The position numbers were made by a program, and so were the translations under genes. Positions 51,372 through 61,024 of a stretch of DNA of 64,000 nucleotides are shown one piece after another (positions within the stretch are counted from its first letter, which is position 1; each line of letters begins with the position of its first letter). The stretch spans positions 1 to 64,000 of the forward strand of contig CAKPNF010000006.1 of NCBI GenBank assembly GCA_934168305.1. The letters run 5' to 3'. The notes beneath the pieces are model-generated. The model had not been told where the DNA came from. It worked only from the letters and a program-made list of their open reading frames with translations, and searched no databases. This stretch comes from an uncultured Clostridia bacterium. Lineage in GTDB: Bacteria; Bacillota; Clostridia; TANB77; CAG-508.

Positions 51372-52949
51372 TTATTTATGCCAATCTTTTATATTATAAA
51401 ATTGATAAAACCAGTTTGGTTCTACAGTTCCAGCCAATGTCTGACTATATGCAACTGTGTATTTATTATTATATAAACTTAAATATGGCATATCAGTTTT
51501 ATATATTTCTCCCAATCTTTTGTAGTCTTGTTTCAATCTCTCTTCATCTTTAAGATTTTTAATTTCATTCATTATGTTTGTAACTTCTTCATTTGAATAA
51601 TTAGCTAAATTATTTTCTCCAAAAAACGTTGATAAATCAGGACTTACTGATAAGTTCATACTACATAAAATCATATCATAGTTTTTATTTGTTAAATAAC
51701 TTTGATACTGTGCATCAGATGCTTTTATTAAATTTATTCTAATCCCTTGGTTTTCTAATTGTTGTTTAATATTTTCTGCCACAGACACTCTGCTTGTATC
51801 ACTTGCTTTTACAACAAAATTCAATGATATTCTTTGTGTTTTATAATTCACTGTTTTTTGCCAATACTTATATTTATAACTCCATCCATCATCAACTAAT
51901 ATTTGCTTTGCTTGATCTAAATTGTATCCTAAACTTGAATCTTGTTCTTGATATATCCACGTTCCATAATCTAACGGAAAACTTGAAGTATAATAATTGT
52001 TACCATAAACACTTGAAACTATATTTGATTTATCTATTGAATACCCAATCGCTTTTCTTACATTTGTCTGTGATAATATTTGGTTTTGAGTATTGAATGC
52101 AATAAAATCATGTTCTCTACCTTTCATTTCTTTTGAAATATATCCTATTGTCCCTATATATTCTTTTAGATTACTATTTTGAGTACTAACTAAATCAATA
52201 TTTCCAGTCTTGAATGAATTATATAGCTCTCCTATACTTGTGTAAATTGATATTGTTATTTTGTCAAGTTTTAAACTATTTACATCTGAATAATATTCAT
52301 TTTTGGTTAATATTAATGCGTTTTCCTGCACTTCACTAACTTTATACATTCCTGTTCCCACAGGTACAATATCTGCATTAAATTCTTTATCACTATAATA
52401 TTTACTTGATAATATTGGAAATGTTAAATTATATTCGAAAAATGGAACTTCTTGACTTAATATAATTCTTACTGTTGTATCATCTACCACTTCTACCGTT
52501 GTTACATATTGTACGTTCGAAGAATATATTGTATCTGAGTCTTTTAATCTGTCTATTGTGTATCTTACATCCTCAGCTGTGAATTTTTGTCCATCAGACC
52601 ATTTTTTATCATCTCTTAATTTTACTATATATGTTGTTTCGTTTTGTTTTGCCCATTCTTTAGCTAAACATGTTTCTAACTTATAGTCTGGTGTTAATGT
52701 CATTAATGGTTCAAATATTATTTTTGATATATCTTGTATATTTTTATTTTTACTTAATATTGGATTTATACTATCAAATGATGCTACCCCTAGCTTTATT
52801 TCTTTTATTTCTTCTTCTGTTTCTTCTTTTGCATCATATACTTGTTGTTCTTGCTTTTTTTGTTCGTCTGTTTTTATTTTTATTATTGCAAATATCATGA
52901 TTAACACTGCAAATATTATGAAAACATATTTAAAGTAGTTTGATTTCAT
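51372..52949 (-). CDS. peptide-type ABC transporter substrate-binding protein (family 5)
   Basis: A 525-aa extracellular binding protein (DppA/OppA type). An N-terminal helix (YVFIIFAVLIMIFAII) without a lipobox cysteine suggests a membrane-anchored form. The family motifs ILSKNKNIQDISKIIFEPL, KWSDGQKFTAEDVRYTIDRL and VGTGMYKVSE are present, as is the conserved RKAIGYSIDK. No permease or ATPase genes lie beside it, so it is an orphan binding protein. Confidence 0.9.
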   Translation of the reverse strand: MKSNYFKYVFIIFAVLIMIFAIIKIKTDEQKKQEQQVYDAKEETEEEIKEIKLGVASFDSINPILSKNKNIQDISKIIFEPLMTLTPDYKLETCLAKEWAKQNETTYIVKLRDDKKWSDGQKFTAEDVRYTIDRLKDSDTIYSSNVQYVTTVEVVDDTTVRIILSQEVPFFEYNLTFPILSSKYYSDKEFNADIVPVGTGMYKVSEVQENALILTKNEYYSDVNSLKLDKITISIYTSIGELYNSFKTGNIDLVSTQNSNLKEYIGTIGYISKEMKGREHDFIAFNTQNQILSQTNVRKAIGYSIDKSNIVSSVYGNNYYTSSFPLDYGTWIYQEQDSSLGYNLDQAKQILVDDGWSYKYKYWQKTVNYKTQRISLNFVVKASDTSRVSVAENIKQQLENQGIRINLIKASDAQYQSYLTNKNYDMILCSMNLSVSPDLSTFFGENNLANYSNEEVTNIMNEIKNLKDEERLKQDYKRLGEIYKTDMPYLSLYNNKYTVAYSQTLAGTVEPNWFYQFYNIKDWHK

Positions 52950-53026
52950 AACCCACCTCTATCTCTGGTACATATAATACATTATTTTTTTTATTTTTTC
53001 AATGCCTTTTTTAAATAAAATTTTTA

Positions 53027-53056
53027 ATGGTATGGAAGAAAGTACTTCCATACCAT
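53027..53056 (-). terminator. feoB terminator
   Basis: A perfect 12-bp stem ATGGTATGGAAG with its complement around a 6-nt loop, just after the feoB stop, followed by TAAAAATTTTATTT on the minus strand. Confidence 0.8.
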
Positions 53057-53060
53057 CATT

Positions 53061-55200
53061 TTATATAAATATTTTAGCAACATTATACACAAATGTTGTA
53101 CACATACAAAGGAATACCCCACAAACTGTAGGAATTACAAAAGCTAACCCAGACCACTTCCAACTACCAGTCTCTTTTTTTATAGTCAAAAGTGTAGTAG
53201 TACATGGAAAATGTAAAACAGTAAACAACATTACATTCATGGCAGTAAGCATATTCCATCCATTTTGAATTAAAATCTGTCCTATTTGCACAGTATCTTC
53301 AATATTTACCAACACTCCACCTTTTAAATAGCACATCAATATTATAGGTAAAACAATTTCATTTGCAGGCATTCCTAAAATAAATGCTGTTAAAATATAA
53401 CCATCAAGTCCCATAAGTTTTGCAAATGGATCTAAAAAATTTGCAATCATTGAAAGTAAGCTTGCACCATTTATTCCTACATTAGCTAATATCCAAATCA
53501 CAAGTCCTGCGGGAGCAGCAACTGATATTGCTCTTCCTAACACAAATAATGTTCTGTCAAATATTGAACGTACCAATATTTTTCCAAATTGTGGTTTTCT
53601 ATATGGTGGTAACTCCAATACCATAGATGAAGGCATTCCTCTTAATATTGTATTTGATAATATTTTTGATATTATTAATGTTAAAAATATTCCAAATATA
53701 ATAACTACTATAACTGCTATTGTTGATAATATTGATGATAAAAATCCATTACTACTTGCATATGCACCTGCAATAAATATTGTTGCTATTGATATTAAAA
53801 ATGGAAATCTACCATTACATGGTACTAAATTATTTGTTAATATAGCAATTAATCTTTCTCTAGGTGAATCTATTATTCTACATCCTGTTACACCACATGC
53901 ATTACAACCAAATCCCATGCACATTGTAATCATTTGTTTACCACTACAACATGCTTTTTTAAAAAATCCATCCATGTTAAATGCAATTCTTGGTAAATAG
54001 CCTAAATCTTCTAGTATTGTAAATAAGGGAAAAAATATTGCCATTGGTGGAAGCATTACTGCTATAATCCATGTTAAAGTCTGATATACCCCATTTATCA
54101 ACATATTAGAAAACCATTCTGGTGAATGCACATAATTAGCAAATATAACTAGTTTATCTTGTATCCAATTAAATATACCAAACAATGCTTTAGATGGGTA
54201 ATTTGCTCCAACTATAGTAAGCCAAAATATAATTCCTAAAAATAGAATCATTATTGGTATTCCAAATTTTTTTGATGTTAAAATTTCATCAATTTTTCTA
54301 TCTCTTGAACTATAATCTTTATTTTCAAATGTACAGACTTCTTTTGAAACATCTTCTGCTCTTTTCATGATATCTGCCACTATTTTATCTTTAAAATTAT
54401 TTGTTGTAATATTTTCTTCTAACAAGTTTTGTTTTACATTTGCTAAACAACTTTTAATATTTTCATTTTCTAAATCTATATTTAAATGATTTTTTATTGA
54501 ATTTAAAATTTTTTCTTCTCCATCAATTAGTTTAAGAGAAATCCATTTATATAATTTTTCGGAATTTTTTTCATCATTAACTATCGTTGTAACTGACCTG
54601 TATTCTGTATCACAATTTTTTAATAAATTTTCTTCTAATAAATTAATATTTTCCTCTATCTTTGGATTATATTTTACTACATTTGGACAAGGAATAATTT
54701 CTCCTGTACATACTTTATATATTGTATCTTTTAACTTTTCTAGTGTACGTTTATCTCTAGCTGTTGTTCCTACAACTGGTACACCCAACAATTGCTCTAA
54801 TTTTTTTAGATTAATTTTTATTTTCTTCTTTTTTGCCTCGTCTAATAAATTAACACATAATATTATATTATCTGTTATCTCCATTATTTGAAAAACTAAA
54901 TTCAAGTTTCTTTCTAAGCATGTACTGTCAACCACAATTACTGTTACATCTGGATTTCCGAAACATATATAATCTCTTGCAATTTCTTCTTCTTCTGAAT
55001 TTGACATTATTGAGTATGTTCCTGGTATATCTACAAATGTAAATTCTTTTTCTTTTATGGTTGTTTTACCTGTAGCATTTGCAACTGTTTTACCTGTCCA
55101 GTTTCCAGTATGCTGATGCATTCCTGTTAAACTGTTAAATATTGTTGATTTTCCTACATTTGGATTTCCGGGCTATTGCTACTGTATATGTATTTTCCAC
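53061..55200 (-). CDS. feoB: ferrous iron transporter FeoB, requires +1 frameshift
   Basis: The main bacterial Fe(II) importer: a cytosolic G domain fused to a polytopic channel. GTG at 55200 after AAGGTGG gives VENTYTVAIA; the next codon is CGG (55168-55170) and the zero frame stops at TAA 55135. A +1 step at GCC-C-GGA restores GNPNVGKSTIFNSLTG, the G1 motif, joined to MHQHTGNWTGKTVANATGK (G2), DIPGTYS (G3), NLLDEA (G4) and the membrane domain with CMGFGCNACGVTG. Joined length is 712 aa, normal for FeoB. No feoA lies nearby. Without the shift the enzyme would lack its P-loop. Confidence 0.92.
55167..55170 (-). promoter_or_regulatory. CGGA +1 frameshift site in feoB
   Basis: Zero frame ATA GCC CGG AAA; shifted frame ATA GCC C GGA AAT, giving AIA-GNPNVGKS, which matches the invariant G1 motif. 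The extra C lies in a CCC run, so an indel in that run is the alternative. Confidence 0.65.
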
Positions 55201-55272
55201 AATATCACCACCTTAATTATATTATTACAATATATTGAAAGTGATTTGTTTTTATTCTTCTTTATTTTTATA

Positions 55273-55309
55273 CGGAAAAAAGCTTTGCTAATAAAGCAAA
55301 GCTTTTCCG
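55273..55309 (-). terminator. terminator of the 153-aa gene
   Basis: CGGAAAA-AGCTTTGCT pairs with its complement around a 4-6 nt loop, 1 nt beyond the stop codon; followed by TATAAAAATAAA on the minus strand. Confidence 0.75.
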
Positions 55310-55310
55310 C

Positions 55311-55772
55311 TTATTTCACTTTTTTTACGAATTTAGGTAAAACTATTGTTTTTTTACCTTTTTTAAATGCATAAATTTCTGCCATAACTTTGAGTTCATA
55401 TTCAATATTACATATTTCCTCAAATAAACATTCATTTTTTCTTTTTAAAGTCTCTGACATTTGATTCAAAGTTAACATTTTTTCTTTTATTTCTTTTTCA
55501 AACTCCGCACTTCTTTCAGCGAATTGGTAATCACTGAAATTAATGTATTCGTTATAATCAAGAATGAAGTCTGTTTTTCTGAAGAATATAACTTCCTCTT
55601 CATCTGTAAACTTTAAAAAATCATTGATATTGCTGTTATCAATTATTTTACCATCGAATATTTTTTCAAATATCGATGTTGGTATTAAACTATTTGTACT
55701 AGTTAAATACATTATGTCCTGTAATTGGACAAAAGCTACCTCTCGTCCGTTTTCAATGTGAAATATTTTCAT
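55311..55772 (-). CDS. hypothetical protein, 153 aa
   Basis: Not recognised. A soluble protein with an N-terminal half of mixed strands (ENGREVAFVQLQDIMYLTS) and a C-terminal coiled coil (residues about 87-135), ending KFVKKVK. AAGGAGG is 6 nt before ATG and a terminator follows, so it is a real single-gene unit. It uses the rare codon CGA at residue 10. It lies between feoB and ptsI without evident link. Confidence 0.65.
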   Translation of the reverse strand: MKIFHIENGREVAFVQLQDIMYLTSTNSLIPTSIFEKIFDGKIIDNSNINDFLKFTDEEEVIFFRKTDFILDYNEYINFSDYQFAERSAEFEKEIKEKMLTLNQMSETLKRKNECLFEEICNIEYELKVMAEIYAFKKGKKTIVLPKFVKKVK

Positions 55773-55878
55773 CTTATTCCTCCTTAAAACAATAGTTTTT
55801 CTTTGATGTCAAATCCTCATCATGTAAAAAGGATTTAGAATTTTATAAAACTAATTATAACACATTCACATAATTTTA

Positions 55879-57564
55879 TCAAATTTTTAATTTTCTTTTT
55901 ATCTCTTCAGTATAATTCAATTTTAAAATATCTTGAGCTATTTGTTTACATTCTTGAAAATTTAATTTTCTTATTAATTTTCTTGCTTGTAAAATTTTAT
56001 TTGCATTCATTGAAAATTCATCTAACCCCAATCCTATTAATATTGGAATAAATGCAGGGTCTCCTGCCGCTTCTCCACACATACCACATAATATATTATT
56101 TTTATGTGCACCATCAATAGTCATTTTTATTAAGCGTATTACAGCAGGGTGGAAATGAGTATATAAATTTGAAACCTTTTCATTTCCTCTTTCGACAGCT
56201 ATTGTATATTGAATCAAATCATTTGTTCCAATACTAAAGAAATCGCATTCTTTTGCTAATTCTTCTGCCATTAAAGCTGCTGATGGAATTTCAATCATGA
56301 TTCCAATTTCTATATTTTCATTAAAAGGTATTTGTTTTGTTCTTAATTCATCTTTTACTTCTTGAATAACTTTTTTTGATTCCCTTAGTTCTTCAATTGA
56401 GGAAATCATTGGTATCATAATAGCTAAATTTCCATATGCACTTGCTCTTAAAATTGCTCTAATCTGTACTTTAAATAAGCTTATATTATCTAAAAAAATT
56501 CTAATTGCTCTATAACCCAAAAAAGGATTATCTTCTTTTGGTAATTTCATATATTTTAGATTTTTATCCCCACCAATATCAAGAGTTCTAATAACTATCC
56601 TTTTATTTTGGAGTTTTTCTGCAACTTTTTTATACGCTTCAAATTGTTCTTTTTCTGTAGGAAAATCTTCAGAATTCATATATAAAAATTCACTTCTAAA
56701 TAAACCAACCCCTTCTGCAGTATTTTTCATTACTAGTTCTATATCTTGTGGTCCACCAATATTTGCCAAAAGTTCGACATGGTGCCCATCTTTTGTAGCT
56801 GATATTTCTTTTTTATACGTCTCTAATTTTTCCTTTTCCTTTTTTGAATTTTCTCTTATTTCTTCAAATCTTGTCCATTCTTCTTTAGATGGATTTATAA
56901 AAATTTCACCTGTCTCTCCATTTATTGCTATTAAATCACCATCTTTAACTTGCTTAATTATTTGTTTAACTCCAACAATTGCTGGAATTTCATGTGTTCT
57001 TGCCATAATAGCCATATGAGAATTTACTCCACCTACTTCGGTTATAATACCTGCTATATTATTTAAATTTAATTTAGCTGTATCTGATGTTGTTAACTCA
57101 CTAGTAATAAGAATAGTATTAGATGGCAATTGTGATAAATTGATTTCTTCTTTATTAAGAATTTTGTATAACACTTTTTTCTTCATATCTGCTATATCTG
57201 CACTTCTTGCTGCCATATAAGGGTCATCCATTTCTTCAAATGTTTGAATTATTGTATTAAAGCCAATTTCTGTTGCATATGCTGCATTACATTTTTCTTT
57301 TTCAATTATTTCAATTGTTTCTTGAATTAACGTAGGATCTTGTAATATCATCAAATAAGCTTGCATTATATCTTTTTCTGTTCCAGATATTTTTTTTATT
57401 AATTCTTCTATTTCATTTTGTACCTTGCTAACTGCCTCATAAAATTTTTCTTTTTCCAAAATCACATTTTCAATTTGAACTTTTTCTGGTTTTATTTCAT
57501 CATTTCTTAATATTACTACTTTACCTAATCCAATACCTTCAGAAACCCCTTTTCCTTTTAGCAT
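55879..57564 (-). CDS. ptsI: PTS enzyme I
   Basis: Phosphoenolpyruvate:protein phosphotransferase, the first step of sugar phosphotransfer. The phosphorylated histidine is in GGVNSHMAIMART; the PEP-binding motif is GLFRSEFLYM and the C-terminal signature FSIGTNDLIQYTIAVERGN is intact. Length (561 aa) is normal. It follows ptsH by 34 nt in the order fruK-fruA-ptsH-ptsI, so general PTS proteins are co-expressed with a fructose transporter. Confidence 0.97.
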   Translation of the reverse strand: MLKGKGVSEGIGLGKVVILRNDEIKPEKVQIENVILEKEKFYEAVSKVQNEIEELIKKISGTEKDIMQAYLMILQDPTLIQETIEIIEKEKCNAAYATEIGFNTIIQTFEEMDDPYMAARSADIADMKKKVLYKILNKEEINLSQLPSNTILITSELTTSDTAKLNLNNIAGIITEVGGVNSHMAIMARTHEIPAIVGVKQIIKQVKDGDLIAINGETGEIFINPSKEEWTRFEEIRENSKKEKEKLETYKKEISATKDGHHVELLANIGGPQDIELVMKNTAEGVGLFRSEFLYMNSEDFPTEKEQFEAYKKVAEKLQNKRIVIRTLDIGGDKNLKYMKLPKEDNPFLGYRAIRIFLDNISLFKVQIRAILRASAYGNLAIMIPMISSIEELRESKKVIQEVKDELRTKQIPFNENIEIGIMIEIPSAALMAEELAKECDFFSIGTNDLIQYTIAVERGNEKVSNLYTHFHPAVIRLIKMTIDGAHKNNILCGMCGEAAGDPAFIPILIGLGLDEFSMNANKILQARKLIRKLNFQECKQIAQDILKLNYTEEIKRKLKI

Positions 57565-57597
57565 CCAATTTCCCTCTTTCTATCCTAATTTTACATT

Positions 57598-57858
57598 TTA
57601 TTCTATATTGCTATGAAAAAATGTTATTAATTCTTCTATAGCTTCTTTTTCATCTTCTCCATCGCATATAATATCTAATTTAGTTTTTGATTTTATTCCT
57701 GCTGACATAATCATAAGAGGAAATTTTGCATTAATTGTTTTTCCATTCACAACTATATTAATATTACTCTTATATTTCATTGCTATTTTTGCAATTTCCG
57801 TTGCAGGTCTTGCATGAAGACCTGTTTCATTCTCTATTACAAAAGTTTCTTTTACCAT
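57598..57858 (-). CDS. ptsH: PTS phosphocarrier HPr with Phe at position 46
   Basis: Carries phosphate from enzyme I to enzymes IIA. With the ATG at 57858 (MVKETFV; AAAGGG at 10 nt) the active histidine is His15 in TGLHARPAT, the canonical number. The regulatory site around 46 reads INAKFPLMIMSAG, so Phe replaces the Ser46 that HPr kinase phosphorylates in Firmicutes (usual KSIMGVMSLG). Carbon catabolite control through CcpA and this HPr should therefore not work. 86 aa. Confidence 0.95.
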   Translation of the reverse strand: MVKETFVIENETGLHARPATEIAKIAMKYKSNINIVVNGKTINAKFPLMIMSAGIKSKTKLDIICDGEDEKEAIEELITFFHSNIE

Positions 57859-57881
57859 AAAATTCATACCCTTTCTTTATA

Positions 57882-59822
57882 TTATAAAGATTTTTCCCAA
57901 ACATTTTTCTTTAGAGCAACCATAATTGCCATAGCTACAAAGGAACCAACTACCAATGCTACCACATACCAAAACCAATTTCCAATTAAAGGTAATACAA
58001 AAATTCCTCCATGTGGAGCCATCAAACTACAGTTAAATGCCATTGACAATGCTCCAGAAACTGCTGAACCTATAACACAAGCTGGTAACACACGAATAGG
58101 GTCCGCAGAAGCAAATGGTATTGCACCTTCTGAAATAAAAGATAATCCCATAACATAATTTAACAAACCTGCTTGTCTTTCCTTTTGTGGTAATTTTTTT
58201 GGAAAAAATGTAGCAAGAAGAGCTATTGCAAGTGGTGCTACCATTCCTCCAATCATAACTGCTGCCATAATTTCATAATGTCCTTCTGCTAACATCCCTG
58301 TTCCAAAAGTATATGCAGCTTTATTAACAGGTCCTCCTAAATCTACTGACATCATTCCTGCTAAAATTGCTCCTAATATTATTTTATTTACTCCACTTAA
58401 AGAGAAAAGAAAATTGTTAAGTCCTGTATTTATTGCAGATACAAATGGATTAATTAACAACATAATAATACCTATTAACAATACTCCTGCAACCGGATAA
58501 ATCAAAATTGTTCTAATACCTTCCAAACTTTTTGGCATAAAACTAAATAATTTTCTTAAAAAGACAATAATATATCCACCTATAAATCCTGCAAGTAATG
58601 CTCCCAAAAAACCAGAACTAACTAATACTTCTTCTGAATTGTTTAATGATGTAAATGTTGTTCCAGCTTTTGCAATTGCTCCACCAACAAATCCAACTAC
58701 TAATCCCGGTCTATCTCCAATGCTCATTGCAATATATCCAGCTAAAATTAGAAGCATAAAATCAAATGCCATTCCACCAATAGTTTTAAAGAATGCTGCA
58801 ATAGGCGTGTTCATTCCAAAATTTGATGGATTTATTGAATAATCATCTAATAAGAAGGCTATTGCAATTAAAATTCCTCCACCTACTACAAATGGTAACA
58901 TATGTGTAACACCATTCATTAAATGCTTATATACACTACCTCTTTGTCTTTCATTTTTTATATTATCAGTATCATTTGTTGTGTGATGATAAATTGGTAT
59001 CTCATTTGTTGAATTTAAAGCCTTTTCAATCAATTCCTTTGGCTTACGAATTCCATCTGTAACACCAGCCCTAAGAACTCTTTTTCCTTCAAACCTTGAT
59101 AAATCCACATTAACATCTGATGCAATAATAATTGCTTTTGCTTTTTTTATTTCTTCTTCTGTAAGTACATTTTGTGCTCCAGACTGTCCTTGAGTTTCTA
59201 CCTTTATAGGATGTCCTAACTCTTTTCCCATTTGTTCTAACCCTTCAGCAGCCATATAAGTATGTGCTATTCCTGTTGGGCACGAAGTAATTCCAAGTAA
59301 TTCAAAATTTTCTACATTTTCTAGTTCCTTTTCCTCTGTATCTTTTTCCTCTTTACTTCCAAACTTTTCATTTTCAGCTTTATCGATTATTTTCAAAAAT
59401 TCATCCTTGGATTGTGCATTTATCAGTTCTTTCCTAAACTTTTCATCCATTAACAATGTTGACAAACGACTTAGAACTTCCAAATGAACATTTTCTTTTG
59501 TATTAGGCGCAGCAATTAAGAACAATAATTTAACCGGTCTTTCATCTAAAGTCTCAAAATCCACTCCATCTGGTATCACCATTGCAGCAAGACCTGGAGT
59601 TGAAACGCTATCTCCTTTTCCATGTGGTATTGCAATTTCTTCACCAATTCCAGTTGTGCCTTCTTCCTCCCTTTTTAAAACTAATTCAAGATATTTATCT
59701 TTATCTATTATATTTCCATTCTTATTCATTAATTCTACCGCTTTTTTCAGTATATCTTTCTTATTTGATGCTTCAACATTTAAATCAATAGAATCTCTCT
59801 TTAATAAATCCGTGATTTTCAT
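57882..59822 (-). CDS. fruA: fructose PTS transporter EIIABC
   Basis: Imports fructose as fructose-1-phosphate. Order A-B-C in one 646-aa chain: EIIA with the phosphorylated His in EIAIPHGKGD (about residue 66), EIIB with Cys in GITSCPTGIAHTYMAAE (about 185), and the membrane EIIC from about 300 onward. A GKELGHPIKVETQGQSG motif marks the fructose family. It follows fruK after 132 bp that contain a family 2 palindrome. Confidence 0.97.
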   Translation of the reverse strand: MKITDLLKRDSIDLNVEASNKKDILKKAVELMNKNGNIIDKDKYLELVLKREEEGTTGIGEEIAIPHGKGDSVSTPGLAAMVIPDGVDFETLDERPVKLLFLIAAPNTKENVHLEVLSRLSTLLMDEKFRKELINAQSKDEFLKIIDKAENEKFGSKEEKDTEEKELENVENFELLGITSCPTGIAHTYMAAEGLEQMGKELGHPIKVETQGQSGAQNVLTEEEIKKAKAIIIASDVNVDLSRFEGKRVLRAGVTDGIRKPKELIEKALNSTNEIPIYHHTTNDTDNIKNERQRGSVYKHLMNGVTHMLPFVVGGGILIAIAFLLDDYSINPSNFGMNTPIAAFFKTIGGMAFDFMLLILAGYIAMSIGDRPGLVVGFVGGAIAKAGTTFTSLNNSEEVLVSSGFLGALLAGFIGGYIIVFLRKLFSFMPKSLEGIRTILIYPVAGVLLIGIIMLLINPFVSAINTGLNNFLFSLSGVNKIILGAILAGMMSVDLGGPVNKAAYTFGTGMLAEGHYEIMAAVMIGGMVAPLAIALLATFFPKKLPQKERQAGLLNYVMGLSFISEGAIPFASADPIRVLPACVIGSAVSGALSMAFNCSLMAPHGGIFVLPLIGNWFWYVVALVVGSFVAMAIMVALKKNVWEKSL

Positions 59823-59862
59823 AAGCTCCTCCTTTATTATTTAATTTCTATTTAACATTTTA

Positions 59863-59893
59863 AGGGATTATGGGGCCACCACACAAAATCCCT
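59863..59893. repeat. family 2 palindrome in fruA 5' region
   Basis: A 31-bp copy with AGGGATT/AATCCCT-type ends and GTGTGGTGGCCCC core (read on minus). It lies about 30 nt upstream of the fruA AAGGAGGAG. Confidence 0.75.
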
Positions 59894-59954
59894 GCTTTTT
59901 TATTAGATTTTACTTTGAAATTAATGAGCAAAATTCTAAATCTCTTTTGCAAAA

Positions 59955-60875
59955 TTAAACTTTACTTTTTAAAATATCAAAAAAATGTAAAATTTTTTCT
60001 TTAGTTGCTAAAAAAATAGTATTTGTTGTTGCAGTTGCTGCCGCAACTCCCATTTGAAGTGCTTCCTCATAATTATCAAACATTATTTGACCTGCTAAAA
60101 AACCTGCAACCATTGAATCACCAGCTCCGACTGTATTAATTGCGTTTTCTGTACTCAATGCATTAGATTTATAAAAATATCCATTTTCATCCAAAAGAAC
60201 TGCTCCATCACTTCCCATAGAAACAATTACATTTTGAGCTCCTTTTTTCTGTAATTCTTTTGCATATTTAAGTGCTTCATCTTGACTTGAAATCTTTATT
60301 TTAAAAATTTCCTCTAATTCTTGCTGATTTGGCTTTATCAAATATGGCTTGTATTTTAGTGTATTTATCAACAAATCTCCTGTTGAATCAACTACTATTT
60401 TTACTTTTTTATTTTTTAATTTTTCACATATCATTTCATAAATATTATTTTCTACACCGTTTGGTACACTTCCTGACAATACTAAAATATCTTCATTTTC
60501 TATTCTTTCCAATTTTTTATATAATAATTCAATATATTCTTGTTCAATATATGGTCCTTTTGCATTTATTGCTGTTTCTTGAGATTCTCCTAATATCTTT
60601 ACATTTATTCTGGAATTATTATTCTCTATTTTTATAAAATCTGTTTGTACATCATATCTTTGCACCAGTTTTTCTATCTCTTTTCCTACAAATCCTGATA
60701 TAAAACCCATTGCTGTTGTTTCTTGTCCTAACGTTTTTAGCACTATTGATACATTTATTCCTTTTCCTCCTGGATAGATATATTCTTTTTGGCTTTTGTT
60801 TATCTTACCAGCTTTAAAATCTTGTGCTTTTATTACATAGTCTAGAGCTGGATTGAATGTTATTGTGTATATCAT
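59955..60875 (-). CDS. fruK: 1-phosphofructokinase
   Basis: Phosphorylates fructose-1-phosphate made by FruA to fructose-1,6-bisphosphate. PfkB-family sugar kinase with N-terminal FNPALDYVI, YPGGKGINVSIVLKTLG and C-terminal NTVGAGDSMVAGFLAG holding the catalytic Asp. Length (306 aa) is normal. No FruR-type regulator gene is adjacent. A family 1 palindrome sits 3 nt upstream of its GGAG. Confidence 0.96.
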   Translation of the reverse strand: MIYTITFNPALDYVIKAQDFKAGKINKSQKEYIYPGGKGINVSIVLKTLGQETTAMGFISGFVGKEIEKLVQRYDVQTDFIKIENNNSRINVKILGESQETAINAKGPYIEQEYIELLYKKLERIENEDILVLSGSVPNGVENNIYEMICEKLKNKKVKIVVDSTGDLLINTLKYKPYLIKPNQQELEEIFKIKISSQDEALKYAKELQKKGAQNVIVSMGSDGAVLLDENGYFYKSNALSTENAINTVGAGDSMVAGFLAGQIMFDNYEEALQMGVAAATATTNTIFLATKEKILHFFDILKSKV

Positions 60876-60890
60876 GTGTTATTCTCCTTT

Positions 60891-60922
60891 TGAGACATTT
60901 GGGACAGTCCTATTTTGTCTCA
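60891..60922. repeat. family 1 palindrome in fruK 5' region
   Basis: A 32-bp element nearly identical to that before ileS (TGAGACATTTGGGACAGTCC start), with the same TTTTGTCG tail. It abuts the fruK ribosome binding site. Confidence 0.8.
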
Positions 60923-61024
60923 TTTTTTTGGCATATTTTGTCGGTATTTCTTTTTATTTTTTCTATTATTTTAAATTTTTTCCAAAATAAAAAAAAATAT
61001 TCATTTCTGAATATTTCTTTTTTG

